A stretch of 5,731 nucleotides of DNA. Source: Aquirufa sp. Lineage in GTDB: Bacteria > Bacteroidota > Bacteroidia > Cytophagales > Spirosomataceae. A program made the translations under genes and the position numbers. Each line of letters begins with the position of its first letter. The stretch's first letter is position 1. The DNA is taken from positions 1 to 5,731 of the forward strand of contig JAURHT010000118.1 in NCBI GenBank assembly GCA_030833145.1, written 5' to 3'. Under the pieces are notes generated by a model. That model had not been told where the DNA came from, did no database searches, and worked only from the letters and a program-made list of their open reading frames with translations. Below, one piece after another: positions 1 through 5,691 of the stretch.

Positions 1-474
1 ATCATGACGTTCATCTTGATCGCTTCATCTGTAACGATGGTACTAGCGGTAGAAGCTGGACACCGTGGTGACCGCAAAGATGTAGAGAAATGGATGCTTT
101 GGACGATTGTAGGTGGTTTTACTTTCTTAGGTTCTCAAGCTTGGGAGTGGACGCACTTTATCCACGGTCCAGAAGATTTAACTTTAGCTGCAAAGCAAAT
201 CGTTGATGGGGTTAGCACTCCGATTGAAGGAGCGAACTTAGTTCGTAATCCATATGGACCACCAGCCTTCGCTGACTTATTCTTCTTCATTACAGGTTTC
301 CACGGAACACACGTATTTTCAGGGGTGATCTTAAACATCTTAATTTTCTTCAACGCAGCCACAGGAGTGTATGAGCGTAGAGGTCATTATGAAATGGTGG
401 AGAAAGTAGGTCTTTACTGGCACTTTGTCGATCTAGTTTGGGTATTCGTATTTACCTTCTTCTATTTAGTTTAA
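1..474 (+). CDS. ctaE: Cytochrome c oxidase subunit III, 3' part (5' end outside window)
   Basis: This is the membrane subunit III of a heme-copper (caa3-type) terminal oxidase, which stabilises the catalytic subunit I in the cytoplasmic membrane. The frame is open from base 1, so the ATG at 4 is probably internal: 157 residues are visible, against roughly 200-250 for the family, and the N-terminal helices are missing. Numbering from the first visible codon, hydrophobic segments lie at about 2-18, 32-49, 91-119 and 136-156. Recognisable signatures are WEWTHFI (48-54), NPYGPPAFADLFFFITGFHG (83-102) with the paired histidines H101 and H104, GVYERRGHYEMVEKVGLYWH (122-141), and the ending FVDLVWVFVFTFFYLV. 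The stretch at about 55-82 is a polar loop. Subunit IV follows after 19 bases, in the usual oxidase gene order. The family call is secure; the symbol is borrowed from Bacillus nomenclature. Confidence 0.95.
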   Translation: MMTFILIASSVTMVLAVEAGHRGDRKDVEKWMLWTIVGGFTFLGSQAWEWTHFIHGPEDLTLAAKQIVDGVSTPIEGANLVRNPYGPPAFADLFFFITGFHGTHVFSGVILNILIFFNAATGVYERRGHYEMVEKVGLYWHFVDLVWVFVFTFFYLV

Positions 475-493
475 TCTTATAATCGATTTATAT

Positions 494-808
494 ATGGCTT
501 CGCACGTAGCACACGGAACCTCAGAAAAAGAAATTCCAGCTCCTAATACAGGCGCGATTTGGAAAACATTTTGGATTCTATTGATCTTAACAGCAATCGA
601 ATTCGTTATTGCCTTCACGATGGCAGCTAGCACTTTACGTGTAGCAATCTTCTGTGGAATGACTATTGTGAAAGCGTTCTATATCGTAGGTGAGTTTATG
701 CACTTAAAGCATGAAGTAAAATCCTTGATTTGGGCGGTTTTAATTCCTACTGTTTTCGTAGTATGGCTTTTAGTGGCCTTGATCTACGAAGGTGGTCACT
801 TACATTGA
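494..808 (+). CDS. Cytochrome c oxidase subunit IV, prokaryotic (COX4_pro/CyoD-like)
   Basis: This is a small accessory subunit of the terminal oxidase. Its 104 residues are the normal size for the prokaryotic COX4 family. Three predicted membrane helices lie at about 24-43, 47-66 and 77-98, after a polar, histidine-containing N-terminus. The conserved signature is at the end of helix 2 and the loop after it: KAFYIVGEFMHLKHE (60-74). The protein ends in a short His-rich tail (GGHLH). It starts 19 bases after subunit III, with no Shine-Dalgarno sequence but an A/T-rich leader, as is usual in Bacteroidota. The Sco gene follows after 21 bases. In this family subunit IV is thought to help assemble or stabilise subunit I; nothing in the sequence indicates a catalytic role. 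Confidence 0.92.
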   Translation: MASHVAHGTSEKEIPAPNTGAIWKTFWILLILTAIEFVIAFTMAASTLRVAIFCGMTIVKAFYIVGEFMHLKHEVKSLIWAVLIPTVFVVWLLVALIYEGGHLH

Positions 809-829
809 TTTTAATTTCCTTTTAGGGTA

Positions 830-1546
830 ATGAATAAAAAGACAGGCATATTATTTCTCGTATTAATATTGCCTGTCTTTGTTTATTTAGGGCTGAAGAC
901 TTTTGGCACGAATCATTTTAGCCTTCCGCGCTATATCCCGGCCATTGATTCGACAACTGGAGAAATCAAGATGGCGAAACGCTTGAATCCACGCTGGAAT
1001 GAGGCGGAGATGGATACGGTTTTCCAAACCATTCCTTCCTTCTCCCTCACAGATGAAACAGGTAAGACATTTAACTCGAACAGCCTGAAGGGCAAAATCT
1101 ACGTTGCTAGTTTCTTCTTTACTCGTTGCACTACCATTTGCCCTAAAATAACTTCGCAAGTAAGCCGTGTTCAAGATACTTTTCACCAAGATCCTGAAGT
1201 GCAGTTGCTATCGATTTCTGTTGACCCAAAATTTGATCAGCCGGAAAAGCTAGCAGCCTATGCAAAACGCTTTGATGCGAACAAAGGACAATGGTATTTT
1301 TTGACCGGCGAAAAGAATGTTATTTATCCATTAGTCTTAAAAGGATTCCACGTTCCTCTAGCAGATGCGTCAGAATATGATGCGGCAATCAAGAATCCAG
1401 ATGAAACATTTATCCACTCTGAGCGGTTAGTACTTGTAGACAAAGCAGGTGTCATCCGTGGATTTTATGACGGAACTGATAAAAAAGACGTAGACCGACT
1501 ATTAGTTGAAATCAAAGTATTGAAAAGTATCTATACCAACGAGTAA
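830..1546 (+). CDS. sco: Sco1/SenC-family copper chaperone for cytochrome oxidase
   Basis: Sco proteins are membrane-anchored, thioredoxin-fold proteins that bind copper outside the cytoplasmic membrane and help build the CuA centre of oxidase subunit II. Of 238 residues, an N-terminal anchor spans about 6-22; the thioredoxin-like domain runs from about 68 to 232. The copper ligands are present: C100 and C104 in RCTTICPK (CxxxC), and the distal histidine H196 in DETFIHSERLVLVDKAG. SISVDPKFDQPEKLAAYAKR (128-147) is the usual Sco core strand and helix. The segment 31-66 between anchor and domain looks like a periplasmic stalk. The gene sits between subunit IV and DUF420, separated by 21 and 5 bases, so its oxidase is almost certainly the one encoded here. 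No key residue is missing. Confidence 0.94.
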   Translation: MNKKTGILFLVLILPVFVYLGLKTFGTNHFSLPRYIPAIDSTTGEIKMAKRLNPRWNEAEMDTVFQTIPSFSLTDETGKTFNSNSLKGKIYVASFFFTRCTTICPKITSQVSRVQDTFHQDPEVQLLSISVDPKFDQPEKLAAYAKRFDANKGQWYFLTGEKNVIYPLVLKGFHVPLADASEYDAAIKNPDETFIHSERLVLVDKAGVIRGFYDGTDKKDVDRLLVEIKVLKSIYTNE

Positions 1547-1551
1547 ACACG

Positions 1552-2076
1552 ATGGAAGCAAATAAAAAAAATGACCAATTAATTAATGTACTATCGGTAG
1601 CCATTCCGGTGGCTGTAGCGATTTTGATTGGGATTCAAACAAAAATCAATTTAGGTCAATGGACTAAAGTATTGCCACACGTGATAGGCTTACTGAATTC
1701 GACGACTGCCTTAAGTTTAGTCATTGGTTTAATTGGCGTAAAAAGCGGCAACATTGGCTTACACCGTAAGGCGATGGGAGCAGCCTTTATACAAGGTTCT
1801 CTTTTCTTAGTATTGTATATTCTCTACCATATTTCAAATCCATCGACTCCTTTTGGTGGTGAAGGTTGGATTCGTCCCGTGTATTATTTCTTATTGATTT
1901 CGCACATCGTGCTTTCGATAGGTGTGGTTCGCTTAGTATTAAAAGCGATTTATTATGCCTTAACGAATAACATTGTGGAGCACAAAGCCATTGTGAAATG
2001 GGCCTACCCTATTTGGTTATACGTTTCGGTTTCTGGCGTTATCGTGTATTTATTGATTTCTCCTTACTATGTATAA
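1552..2076 (+). CDS. DUF420 family integral membrane protein, probable oxidase-associated factor
   Basis: This 174-residue membrane protein matches the DUF420 (YozB-like) family, which has no firmly established biochemical function and often lies beside cytochrome oxidase genes. Hydrophobic helices lie at about 11-28, 42-62, 74-93, 110-131 and 150-171. The family's spaced histidines are visible: H43 (LPHVIGLLNS), H71 (LHRKAMGAAF), H93 (LYHIS), H118 (ISHIVLS) and H144 (EHKAIVKW), followed by YPIWLYVSVSGVIVYLL. Several of them sit at helix edges, suggesting metal or heme contact, but that is inference. The gene starts 5 bases after sco and overlaps the next gene by 8 bases, which implies translational coupling. 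A role in oxidase assembly or copper/heme handling follows from context only. Confidence 0.88.
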   Translation: MEANKKNDQLINVLSVAIPVAVAILIGIQTKINLGQWTKVLPHVIGLLNSTTALSLVIGLIGVKSGNIGLHRKAMGAAFIQGSLFLVLYILYHISNPSTPFGGEGWIRPVYYFLLISHIVLSIGVVRLVLKAIYYALTNNIVEHKAIVKWAYPIWLYVSVSGVIVYLLISPYYV

Positions 2077-2359
2077 GAAACTATTCATCTTGGTGGCTTT
2101 GTTGCTCTTAACGCAAATCGATGCGGTAGCGCAGTGTGCGATGTGCCGGACAACAATCGAGAGTAGTATTTCGAATGGTCGGTCGAATATTGCGACAGGC
2201 TTGAATACGGGTATTTTATATTTATTAGCCGCGCCCTATTTAATCGTGGCAGCGATTGCTTTTTTATGGTTTCGCCAAAGCAAGCAAGAACAGCAAGCTC
2301 GCTTAGCAAAGCTCCGCCTTCGTCAAAAAGTTTCTCAACTTTTCAGCAACAACGCTTAA
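2069..2359 (+). CDS. Small membrane protein with exported CAMC motif, function unknown
   Basis: I recognise the type (a small protein closing Bacteroidota oxidase operons) but know no assigned function. Of 96 residues, 4-21 form a signal peptide or anchor ending in DAVAQ, immediately followed by C23-A-M-C26. A short polar loop (27-46) leads to a second hydrophobic helix at about 47-68 (GILYLLAAPYLIVAAIAFLW). The tail at 69-96 is rich in K, R and Q and probably cytoplasmic and helical. The -1 residue before C23 is Q, so a classical lipoprotein site is unlikely. The CxxC would face outside the membrane, where it could bind copper or act as a thiol pair. The start overlaps DUF420 by 8 bases, so the two are probably translated together. 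The stop codon directly abuts the murI stop. Confidence 0.85.
   Translation: MYKKLFILVALLLLTQIDAVAQCAMCRTTIESSISNGRSNIATGLNTGILYLLAAPYLIVAAIAFLWFRQSKQEQQARLAKLRLRQKVSQLFSNNA
2326..2343 (-). terminator. Possible weak terminator hairpin downstream of murI
   Basis: A 7-bp inverted repeat (AAAAGTT and AACTTTT) flanks a 4-base loop. Read on the minus strand the loop is GAGA, a GNRA-type tetraloop, and the descending arm runs into five T's. It begins 17 bases past the murI stop and lies inside the coding sequence of the convergent 96-residue protein. Only one G-C pair is present, so the stem is weak; the call rests on position, loop and U-tract. Confidence 0.3.
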
Positions 2360-3166
2360 TTAATCCCAGATCGGGTATTGTGTTAATTTGATGGCCTCCC
2401 CAAAGAAGATTTGGGTAGACTTTTCGAATGAATCCGTATAATCCGACACATAGAACTGACGGCTCGACTCTTTGCCGCTGTGCAACATATCTTCCGACGT
2501 TAATATCCGTTTGATTTCCTCCGCCACAATGATGGACGTGTCGATGACCGAAATGCTTCCCTTATAATAGGCATCGATCTGCGCTTTGATCAACGGATAA
2601 TGAGTACATCCTAAGATCAATCCGTCGATACCTTGCAAGGTAGGTTGCGCCAGGTATTCTTTGATGATGTGTTCAGAAATTGAATTAGAGAAGAAGCCCT
2701 CTTCGATCATCGGGGCTAATAAAGGGGTTGCCAAAGATTTCACCTGTATATGCTTTCCCAGCGCTTCTGCCTTGTTCGCATAGATCCCCGAATTGACGGT
2801 TTGCTTCGTTCCGATTAAACCGAGGGTTTTGTTTTCCCAGTTTTGGTCCAAATACGCAATCACCGGGTCAATCACATTCACGACTTTGGCCTTCGTCCCT
2901 ACATAAGCCTTCACTAAATCATAGGCCGCCGCCGAAGCCGAATTGCACGCAATCAAAATCAGCTTACAATTCTTCTCTAACAGCAAATTGCAAATCTTCA
3001 CCGAATAGGCCTGAATTGCCGTCGCCGACTTATCGCCATAGGGCAAGTGCGCCGTATCCCCAAAATAGATGATATTCTCCTGCGGCATCAACTCGGTAAT
3101 GGCGTGCGCCAGAGTCAATCCTCCAATTCCACTATCAAAAATCCCGATGGGCGCTGAGTTTGGCAT
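2360..3166 (-). CDS. murI: Glutamate racemase MurI
   Basis: This cytoplasmic, cofactor-independent enzyme interconverts L- and D-glutamate and supplies D-glutamate for peptidoglycan. The 268 residues match the family length. Diagnostic motifs are PIGIFDSGIGGLT (6-18) with D11 and S12, YFGDTAHLPYGDK (34-46), the first catalytic cysteine C74 in IACNSASAA, the EEG motif (155-157), and the second catalytic cysteine C187 in GLILGCTHYPL. The frame stays open 56 codons further upstream, but I chose the ATG whose product begins MPNSAPIGIFDSGIGG, because MurI proteins normally start a few residues before this motif. That start also lies about 15 bases past a good -7 element, whereas the longer versions would run antisense through the sigma gene start. 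The gene is convergent with the oxidase operon and divergent from the sigma gene, and seems transcribed alone. Confidence 0.96.
   Translation of the reverse strand: MPNSAPIGIFDSGIGGLTLAHAITELMPQENIIYFGDTAHLPYGDKSATAIQAYSVKICNLLLEKNCKLILIACNSASAAAYDLVKAYVGTKAKVVNVIDPVIAYLDQNWENKTLGLIGTKQTVNSGIYANKAEALGKHIQVKSLATPLLAPMIEEGFFSNSISEHIIKEYLAQPTLQGIDGLILGCTHYPLIKAQIDAYYKGSISVIDTSIIVAEEIKRILTSEDMLHSGKESSRQFYVSDYTDSFEKSTQIFFGEAIKLTQYPIWD
2399..2415 (+). terminator. Possible terminator hairpin for the oxidase operon
   Basis: A 6-bp inverted repeat (CCCAAA and TTTGGG, loop GAAGA) lies 39 bases after the last stop of the plus-strand operon, with a TTTT run at 2421-2424. It falls within the 3' end of the oppositely oriented murI. 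The short stem and the 5-base gap before the T run keep this tentative. Confidence 0.28.
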
Positions 3167-3180
3167 AATACTAATTTCAA

Positions 3181-3211
3181 CAAAGAACGGAATTTTGAAA
3201 TTCTTTTCAAA
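3181..3211 (-). promoter_or_regulatory. Probable Bacteroidota-type promoter of murI
   Basis: Read on the minus strand, TTTG (3211-3208) is followed by a 19-base spacer and GTTCTTTG (3188-3181). This fits the Bacteroidota primary-sigma pattern of a -33 TTTG box, about 19 bases, then a -7 TAnnTTTG box, with GT in place of TA. The murI ATG begins 15 bases after the -7 box, which implies a very short leader of roughly 10 bases. Confidence 0.5.
3190..3211. repeat. Overlapping small inverted repeats inside the murI promoter
   Basis: Two dyads share this stretch: GAATTT-TG-AAATTC (3190-3203) and TTTGAAA-TTCT-TTTCAAA (3194-3211). They cover the spacer and the -33 box of the predicted murI promoter, and also lie upstream of the divergent sigma gene. 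They could be an operator, but A/T-rich dyads of this size also arise by chance. Confidence 0.3.
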
Positions 3212-3238
3212 CTGACGCAACCATTTAGCGCTTTGTGC

Positions 3239-3246
3239 CATCTTTG
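3239..3246 (+). promoter_or_regulatory. Candidate -7 element for the sigma-factor operon
   Basis: CATCTTTG, followed by CAG, resembles the Bacteroidota -7 box TAnnTTTG, with one mismatch in the TA. It would place the transcript start near 3252, about 18 bases ahead of the TTG start. I found no TTTG box 19-20 bases upstream, so the match is half a promoter at best; a different sigma factor, including the gene's own product, could be used instead. Confidence 0.3.
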
Positions 3247-3269
3247 CAGTCGAATAACAAATAGAACAC

Positions 3270-3818
3270 TTGAGTACACGTTTACCTTCCTTTACTTCTG
3301 AAACCGAGCTCATCGCCGCCTGCCGAAATAACAATCGGCAAGCGCAACAGTTCTTGTTTCAAAAAATGGCAGGAAAGATGCTCGCCGTGGTGAAACGGTA
3401 TATCACGAACACCTCGGAAGCAGAGGATACCTTGATGGAAGGGTTTGTCAAAGTATTCTCTAAACTTGACCAGTACCAAGGAGGCGGGAGTTTTGAGGGA
3501 TGGATTCGCAAGATTATGGTCAACGAAGCCTTAATGTCGATTCGCAAAAACAAAGATCGCTATCCGGTGGACATCGATGTGGCTTTTGACTTGGCTCATC
3601 CAGATGAGACGCTAATGCAATTAGGGGTGCAAGAAATTGAAAGTTTAATCGCCACATTGCCCACGGGCTACCGGACTATTTTTAATTTATATGCCATAGA
3701 GGGCTACTCCCACGCGGAAATTGCGGACTTATTAGCGATTTCAGAAGGAACTTCTAAGTCTCAGTTATCCCGTGCACGAGCCTTATTACAAAATCAACTA
3801 ATCACCTTACAGCTATGA
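3270..3818 (+). CDS. RNA polymerase ECF-type sigma factor
   Basis: This alternative sigma factor directs RNA polymerase to a specific promoter set. Its 182 residues hold Sigma70 region 2 at about 24-94 and region 4 at about 122-174, with no regions 1 or 3, as in the ECF group. Visible motifs are AEDTLMEGFVKVFSKLDQYQ (51-70), SFEGWIRKIMVNEALMSIRK (74-93, including the promoter-melting segment), LPTGYRTIFNLYAIEGYSHA (130-149), and a helix-turn-helix AEIADLLAISEGTSKSQLSR (149-168). The start is TTG: an in-frame stop lies at 3255-3257, no ATG lies between, and the next ATG (3366) would remove 32 residues including the start of region 2. The stop overlaps the next gene by ATGA, as expected of a sigma/anti-sigma pair. 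Its target promoters cannot be read here; regulation of its own operon is plausible. Confidence 0.92.
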   Translation: MSTRLPSFTSETELIAACRNNNRQAQQFLFQKMAGKMLAVVKRYITNTSEAEDTLMEGFVKVFSKLDQYQGGGSFEGWIRKIMVNEALMSIRKNKDRYPVDIDVAFDLAHPDETLMQLGVQEIESLIATLPTGYRTIFNLYAIEGYSHAEIADLLAISEGTSKSQLSRARALLQNQLITLQL

Positions 3819-4513
3819 AGAATTGGAATTCTGTAGAGGAAAAATGGAGAGAACAACTCCAAAACAAATCCGAAGACATCCCGGAGGGATTGTGGTCGCG
3901 AATAGAAGAAAGACTAGAGGAGAAGCCATCTCGCCGCTTCCCTATCTATTGGGCGGCAGCAGCCATGCTATTGCTTGCGCTGGGCCTGAGCTGGAATTGG
4001 AATACGGCACCAGAAGAGGATGCCACAGAGGTGACGCGTGTCATCGAAAAAACAGACACCCCAGTGGAAAAAGTCGCAACATCTGAATCTGAGACTTTGA
4101 TAGTTCCGATTAAAGCAACAGAACCTACTTTTCAAAAAGCTAGTTTACAACCAGCATCGGATGGAGCAGCTACCATAGCGTCGGTAATCGAGGAATCTGT
4201 GAAAGAAGAAGTCGTTGCCACGGTTCCTGCCATAGAGAAGAAGGAGGAGCAATCACCAGAAATTGTCACGGTGCGCCTTGACATTAATCCCATTGTGGAA
4301 GAAGAAGTAAAGCCTGCTTTTACACAGCAAAAACGCAGAAAATCCCTTTTCGGGAAAATCGTTGGTGAAATCAGACAAGCGTTGGATGGAGAGCCGGTCA
4401 ATTGGCAAAAACTAAAAGAGGGCAACGCCGCCTTTGAAAACAGCATACACACCGTAGCCAATACCTACGTAAAAACAGAAGAAAATTTTAAACGTACCTT
4501 ACAATTACAATAA
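3815..4513 (+). CDS. Single-pass membrane protein, probable anti-sigma factor
   Basis: No named domain is certain. The 232 residues fall into a cytoplasmic, charged N-terminus (1-41) with the pattern EEKWREQLQNKSEDIPEGLW (8-27), one membrane helix at about 42-62 (YWAAAAMLLLALGLSW at 45-60), an acidic Glu/Pro/Thr-rich stretch at about 66-168 that is probably extended and outside the membrane, a basic patch QKRRKSLFGK (172-181), and a helical C-terminus to 232. The short segment ending in PxGLW before a single helix is common in Bacteroidota proteins encoded just after ECF sigma genes. The ATGA overlap with the sigma gene and the topology support sigma binding on the inside and sensing outside. 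There is no FecR-like domain and no zinc-binding HxxxCxxC motif, so it is not one of those classic types. The outer-membrane gene follows after 2 bases. Confidence 0.72.
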   Translation: MKNWNSVEEKWREQLQNKSEDIPEGLWSRIEERLEEKPSRRFPIYWAAAAMLLLALGLSWNWNTAPEEDATEVTRVIEKTDTPVEKVATSESETLIVPIKATEPTFQKASLQPASDGAATIASVIEESVKEEVVATVPAIEKKEEQSPEIVTVRLDINPIVEEEVKPAFTQQKRRKSLFGKIVGEIRQALDGEPVNWQKLKEGNAAFENSIHTVANTYVKTEENFKRTLQLQ

Positions 4514-4515
4514 AT

Positions 4516-5691
4516 ATGAAAAAGATCATCGCCATCATCTGCCTAGTATTGAGCACTATGAGTCTATATGCCAAAGAAGCACAAGATTCGCTCCTGTTAA
4601 AAATTGACAAACGCAACCAAACTCTCTTAGATGCGGGAAGTTCAAAACGTACGCTAAGAGAAGAACTAGAAATCGCCTTCTCTAAAAAAGGGTTGGTATT
4701 AAGTGATAGCCTTTGGCAAGATATTAGAAAAGCCATTAAAACGGATTCGGATGGAGACAGCAGTCTTTCTGTCCGAATTGGGAATAGCCAAGTGAAGATT
4801 GGGATATTTAAGTCTGGAGTGGGCAATCGGCAGTCGGTAGCCAATAGCCAGTCGACAGTGAGCAGTGGTCAGTGGTCAGGTAAAAAAGAAGAGGTGCGGG
4901 TGGGATTAGACGGTGTGCACGTAAAAGACGGCAATGAGGAGACGCACGTGACTTGGGATGGGGTTTACCACCGAGAAGGAAACGAAGTGACGAAGGTGAT
5001 TTGGGGTAAAGATTCTACTAAGTTGAAACGCCCAGAGCTATATAGTCGTAAAGGATTAAATTTCTACCTAGGATTAAATGCCTTGACGGGTGTAGAGCCT
5101 GAACTGGCTATTCCGTATCCAGGAGCGCCTGCTTACGTTCCTAACTTCACGCTAGATCCAATGGGATCACGTTATGCGAGTATCGAAATCTCCCGTTTCG
5201 TGACACTTTCAGAGGGCAAGAAATCGGCTTTCCGTTTAGGCTATGGTCTAGAAATCGATTGGTATAACTTCCGCTTTGACCATAACCGCATCGCCACCAA
5301 AGGACCTAATAGCGTACAATTCACAACTATTACATCCTCCACAGGAAAAGAAGTGGCTATGAGCAAGAACAAGATGAGTGTTTCTTACCTGACCTTGCCT
5401 ATTATGCCTCATTTCGTTTTTGATAAAAAATCAGCGGTACAAATGATTGCCATTGGAGGATATGTGTCCTATCGATTAGATACCTGGACCAAAGCGATCG
5501 AAGAGGAGAGTGGAAACTTGCGTAAAGAGACGAGCAATTTGTATGTAAATCCTTTCCGATATGGCGTACGAGCAGAATTTGCGCTTCGTCATTTTCCTGA
5601 TTTGTTCTTTAGTTATGATTTGAGTCCTCTTTTTGAGCCAGGTAAGGGTCCAGAAATGCGTGGATTAGCCTTTGGAATCCGATTATTGTAA
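4516..5691 (+). CDS. Outer-membrane beta-barrel protein with N-terminal repeat region
   Basis: This is a secreted protein of 391 residues. A signal peptide covers about 1-19 (MKKIIAIICLVLSTMSLYA). A small charged, probably helical region follows (20-80), then strand-like segments, a Ser/Gln-rich linker at 104-121 encoded by a 7-bp DNA repeat array, and a 16-residue repeat at 129-166. From about 180 to 391 alternating hydrophobic/aromatic strands match the outer-membrane beta-barrel families of Bacteroidota (OMP_b-brl type), for example LNFYLGLNALTG, FRLGYGLEIDWYNFRF, VSYLTLPIMPHFVF and MIAIGGYVSYRLDTW; the last strand is MRGLAFGIRLL. Ligand and transport function are unknown. It starts 2 bases after the putative anti-sigma gene, so it may be the reporter or target of that pair. 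It has no TonB-dependent receptor plug and is too small to be one. Confidence 0.82.
   Translation: MKKIIAIICLVLSTMSLYAKEAQDSLLLKIDKRNQTLLDAGSSKRTLREELEIAFSKKGLVLSDSLWQDIRKAIKTDSDGDSSLSVRIGNSQVKIGIFKSGVGNRQSVANSQSTVSSGQWSGKKEEVRVGLDGVHVKDGNEETHVTWDGVYHREGNEVTKVIWGKDSTKLKRPELYSRKGLNFYLGLNALTGVEPELAIPYPGAPAYVPNFTLDPMGSRYASIEISRFVTLSEGKKSAFRLGYGLEIDWYNFRFDHNRIATKGPNSVQFTTITSSTGKEVAMSKNKMSVSYLTLPIMPHFVFDKKSAVQMIAIGGYVSYRLDTWTKAIEEESGNLRKETSNLYVNPFRYGVRAEFALRHFPDLFFSYDLSPLFEPGKGPEMRGLAFGIRLL
4824..4879 (+). repeat. Degenerate 7-bp tandem array inside a coding sequence
   Basis: Eight consecutive 7-base units fill 56 bases: CAATCGG, CAGTCGG, TAGCCAA, TAGCCAG, TCGACAG, TGAGCAG, TGGTCAG, TGGTCAG. They grade from a CAGTCGG type through a TAGCCAR type to a TGGTCAG type, and only the last two are identical. 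The array is translated as residues 104-121 of the outer-membrane protein. Seven is not a multiple of three, yet the coding frame is open throughout, while both other plus-strand frames have stops inside the array (TAG at 4838, TAG at 4845, TGA at 4859). Confidence 0.8.
4900..4995 (+). repeat. Tandem 16-residue protein repeat in the outer-membrane protein
   Basis: Two full 48-base units encode residues 129-144 (VGLDGVHVKDGNEETH) and 145-160 (VTWDGVYHREGNEVTK). A partial third copy, VIWGKD, follows at 161-166. The shared pattern is V-x-[LW]-D-G-V-x-x-[KR]-[DE]-G-N-E-x-T, which looks like a repeating beta-hairpin. An upstream VRIGNSQVKIG (86-96) may be a diverged relative, separated from these by the 7-bp array. 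Confidence 0.7.

Noticed and set aside
2362..2379. Imperfect hairpin with CCC/GGG core at the murI 3' end as an oxidase operon terminator
   Set aside because: It needs a bulge, has a short core and no following T run; the hairpin at 2399-2415 is a better candidate.
3167..3334. In-frame open extension of murI by up to 56 codons, with internal ATGs at 3310 and 3241 (minus strand)
   Set aside because: MurI normally begins a few residues before the PIGIFDSGIGG motif, the promoter match lies downstream of these ATGs, and the longest version would overlap the sigma gene start in antisense.
3823..4086. Alternative plus-strand frame of 87 codons inside the anti-sigma gene
   Set aside because: It is wholly contained in a longer, operon-coupled gene and its product is Arg/Gly-rich low-complexity sequence typical of an out-of-frame reading.
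4132..4461. Long minus-strand open frame opposite the putative anti-sigma gene
   Set aside because: It is a shadow of the acidic Glu/Thr/Val-rich coding stretch on the plus strand; its translation is a Ser/Thr/Phe-rich product with no recognisable motif and there is no promoter or neighbour to support it.
4488..4844. Minus-strand open frame of 118 codons opposite the outer-membrane protein gene
   Set aside because: The plus-strand frame has a signal peptide, operon spacing and a barrel domain; the opposite frame crosses the gene junction and resembles nothing recognisable.
4824..4879. CRISPR-like array
   Set aside because: Units are 7 bases, contiguous and without spacers, so it is a simple tandem repeat.
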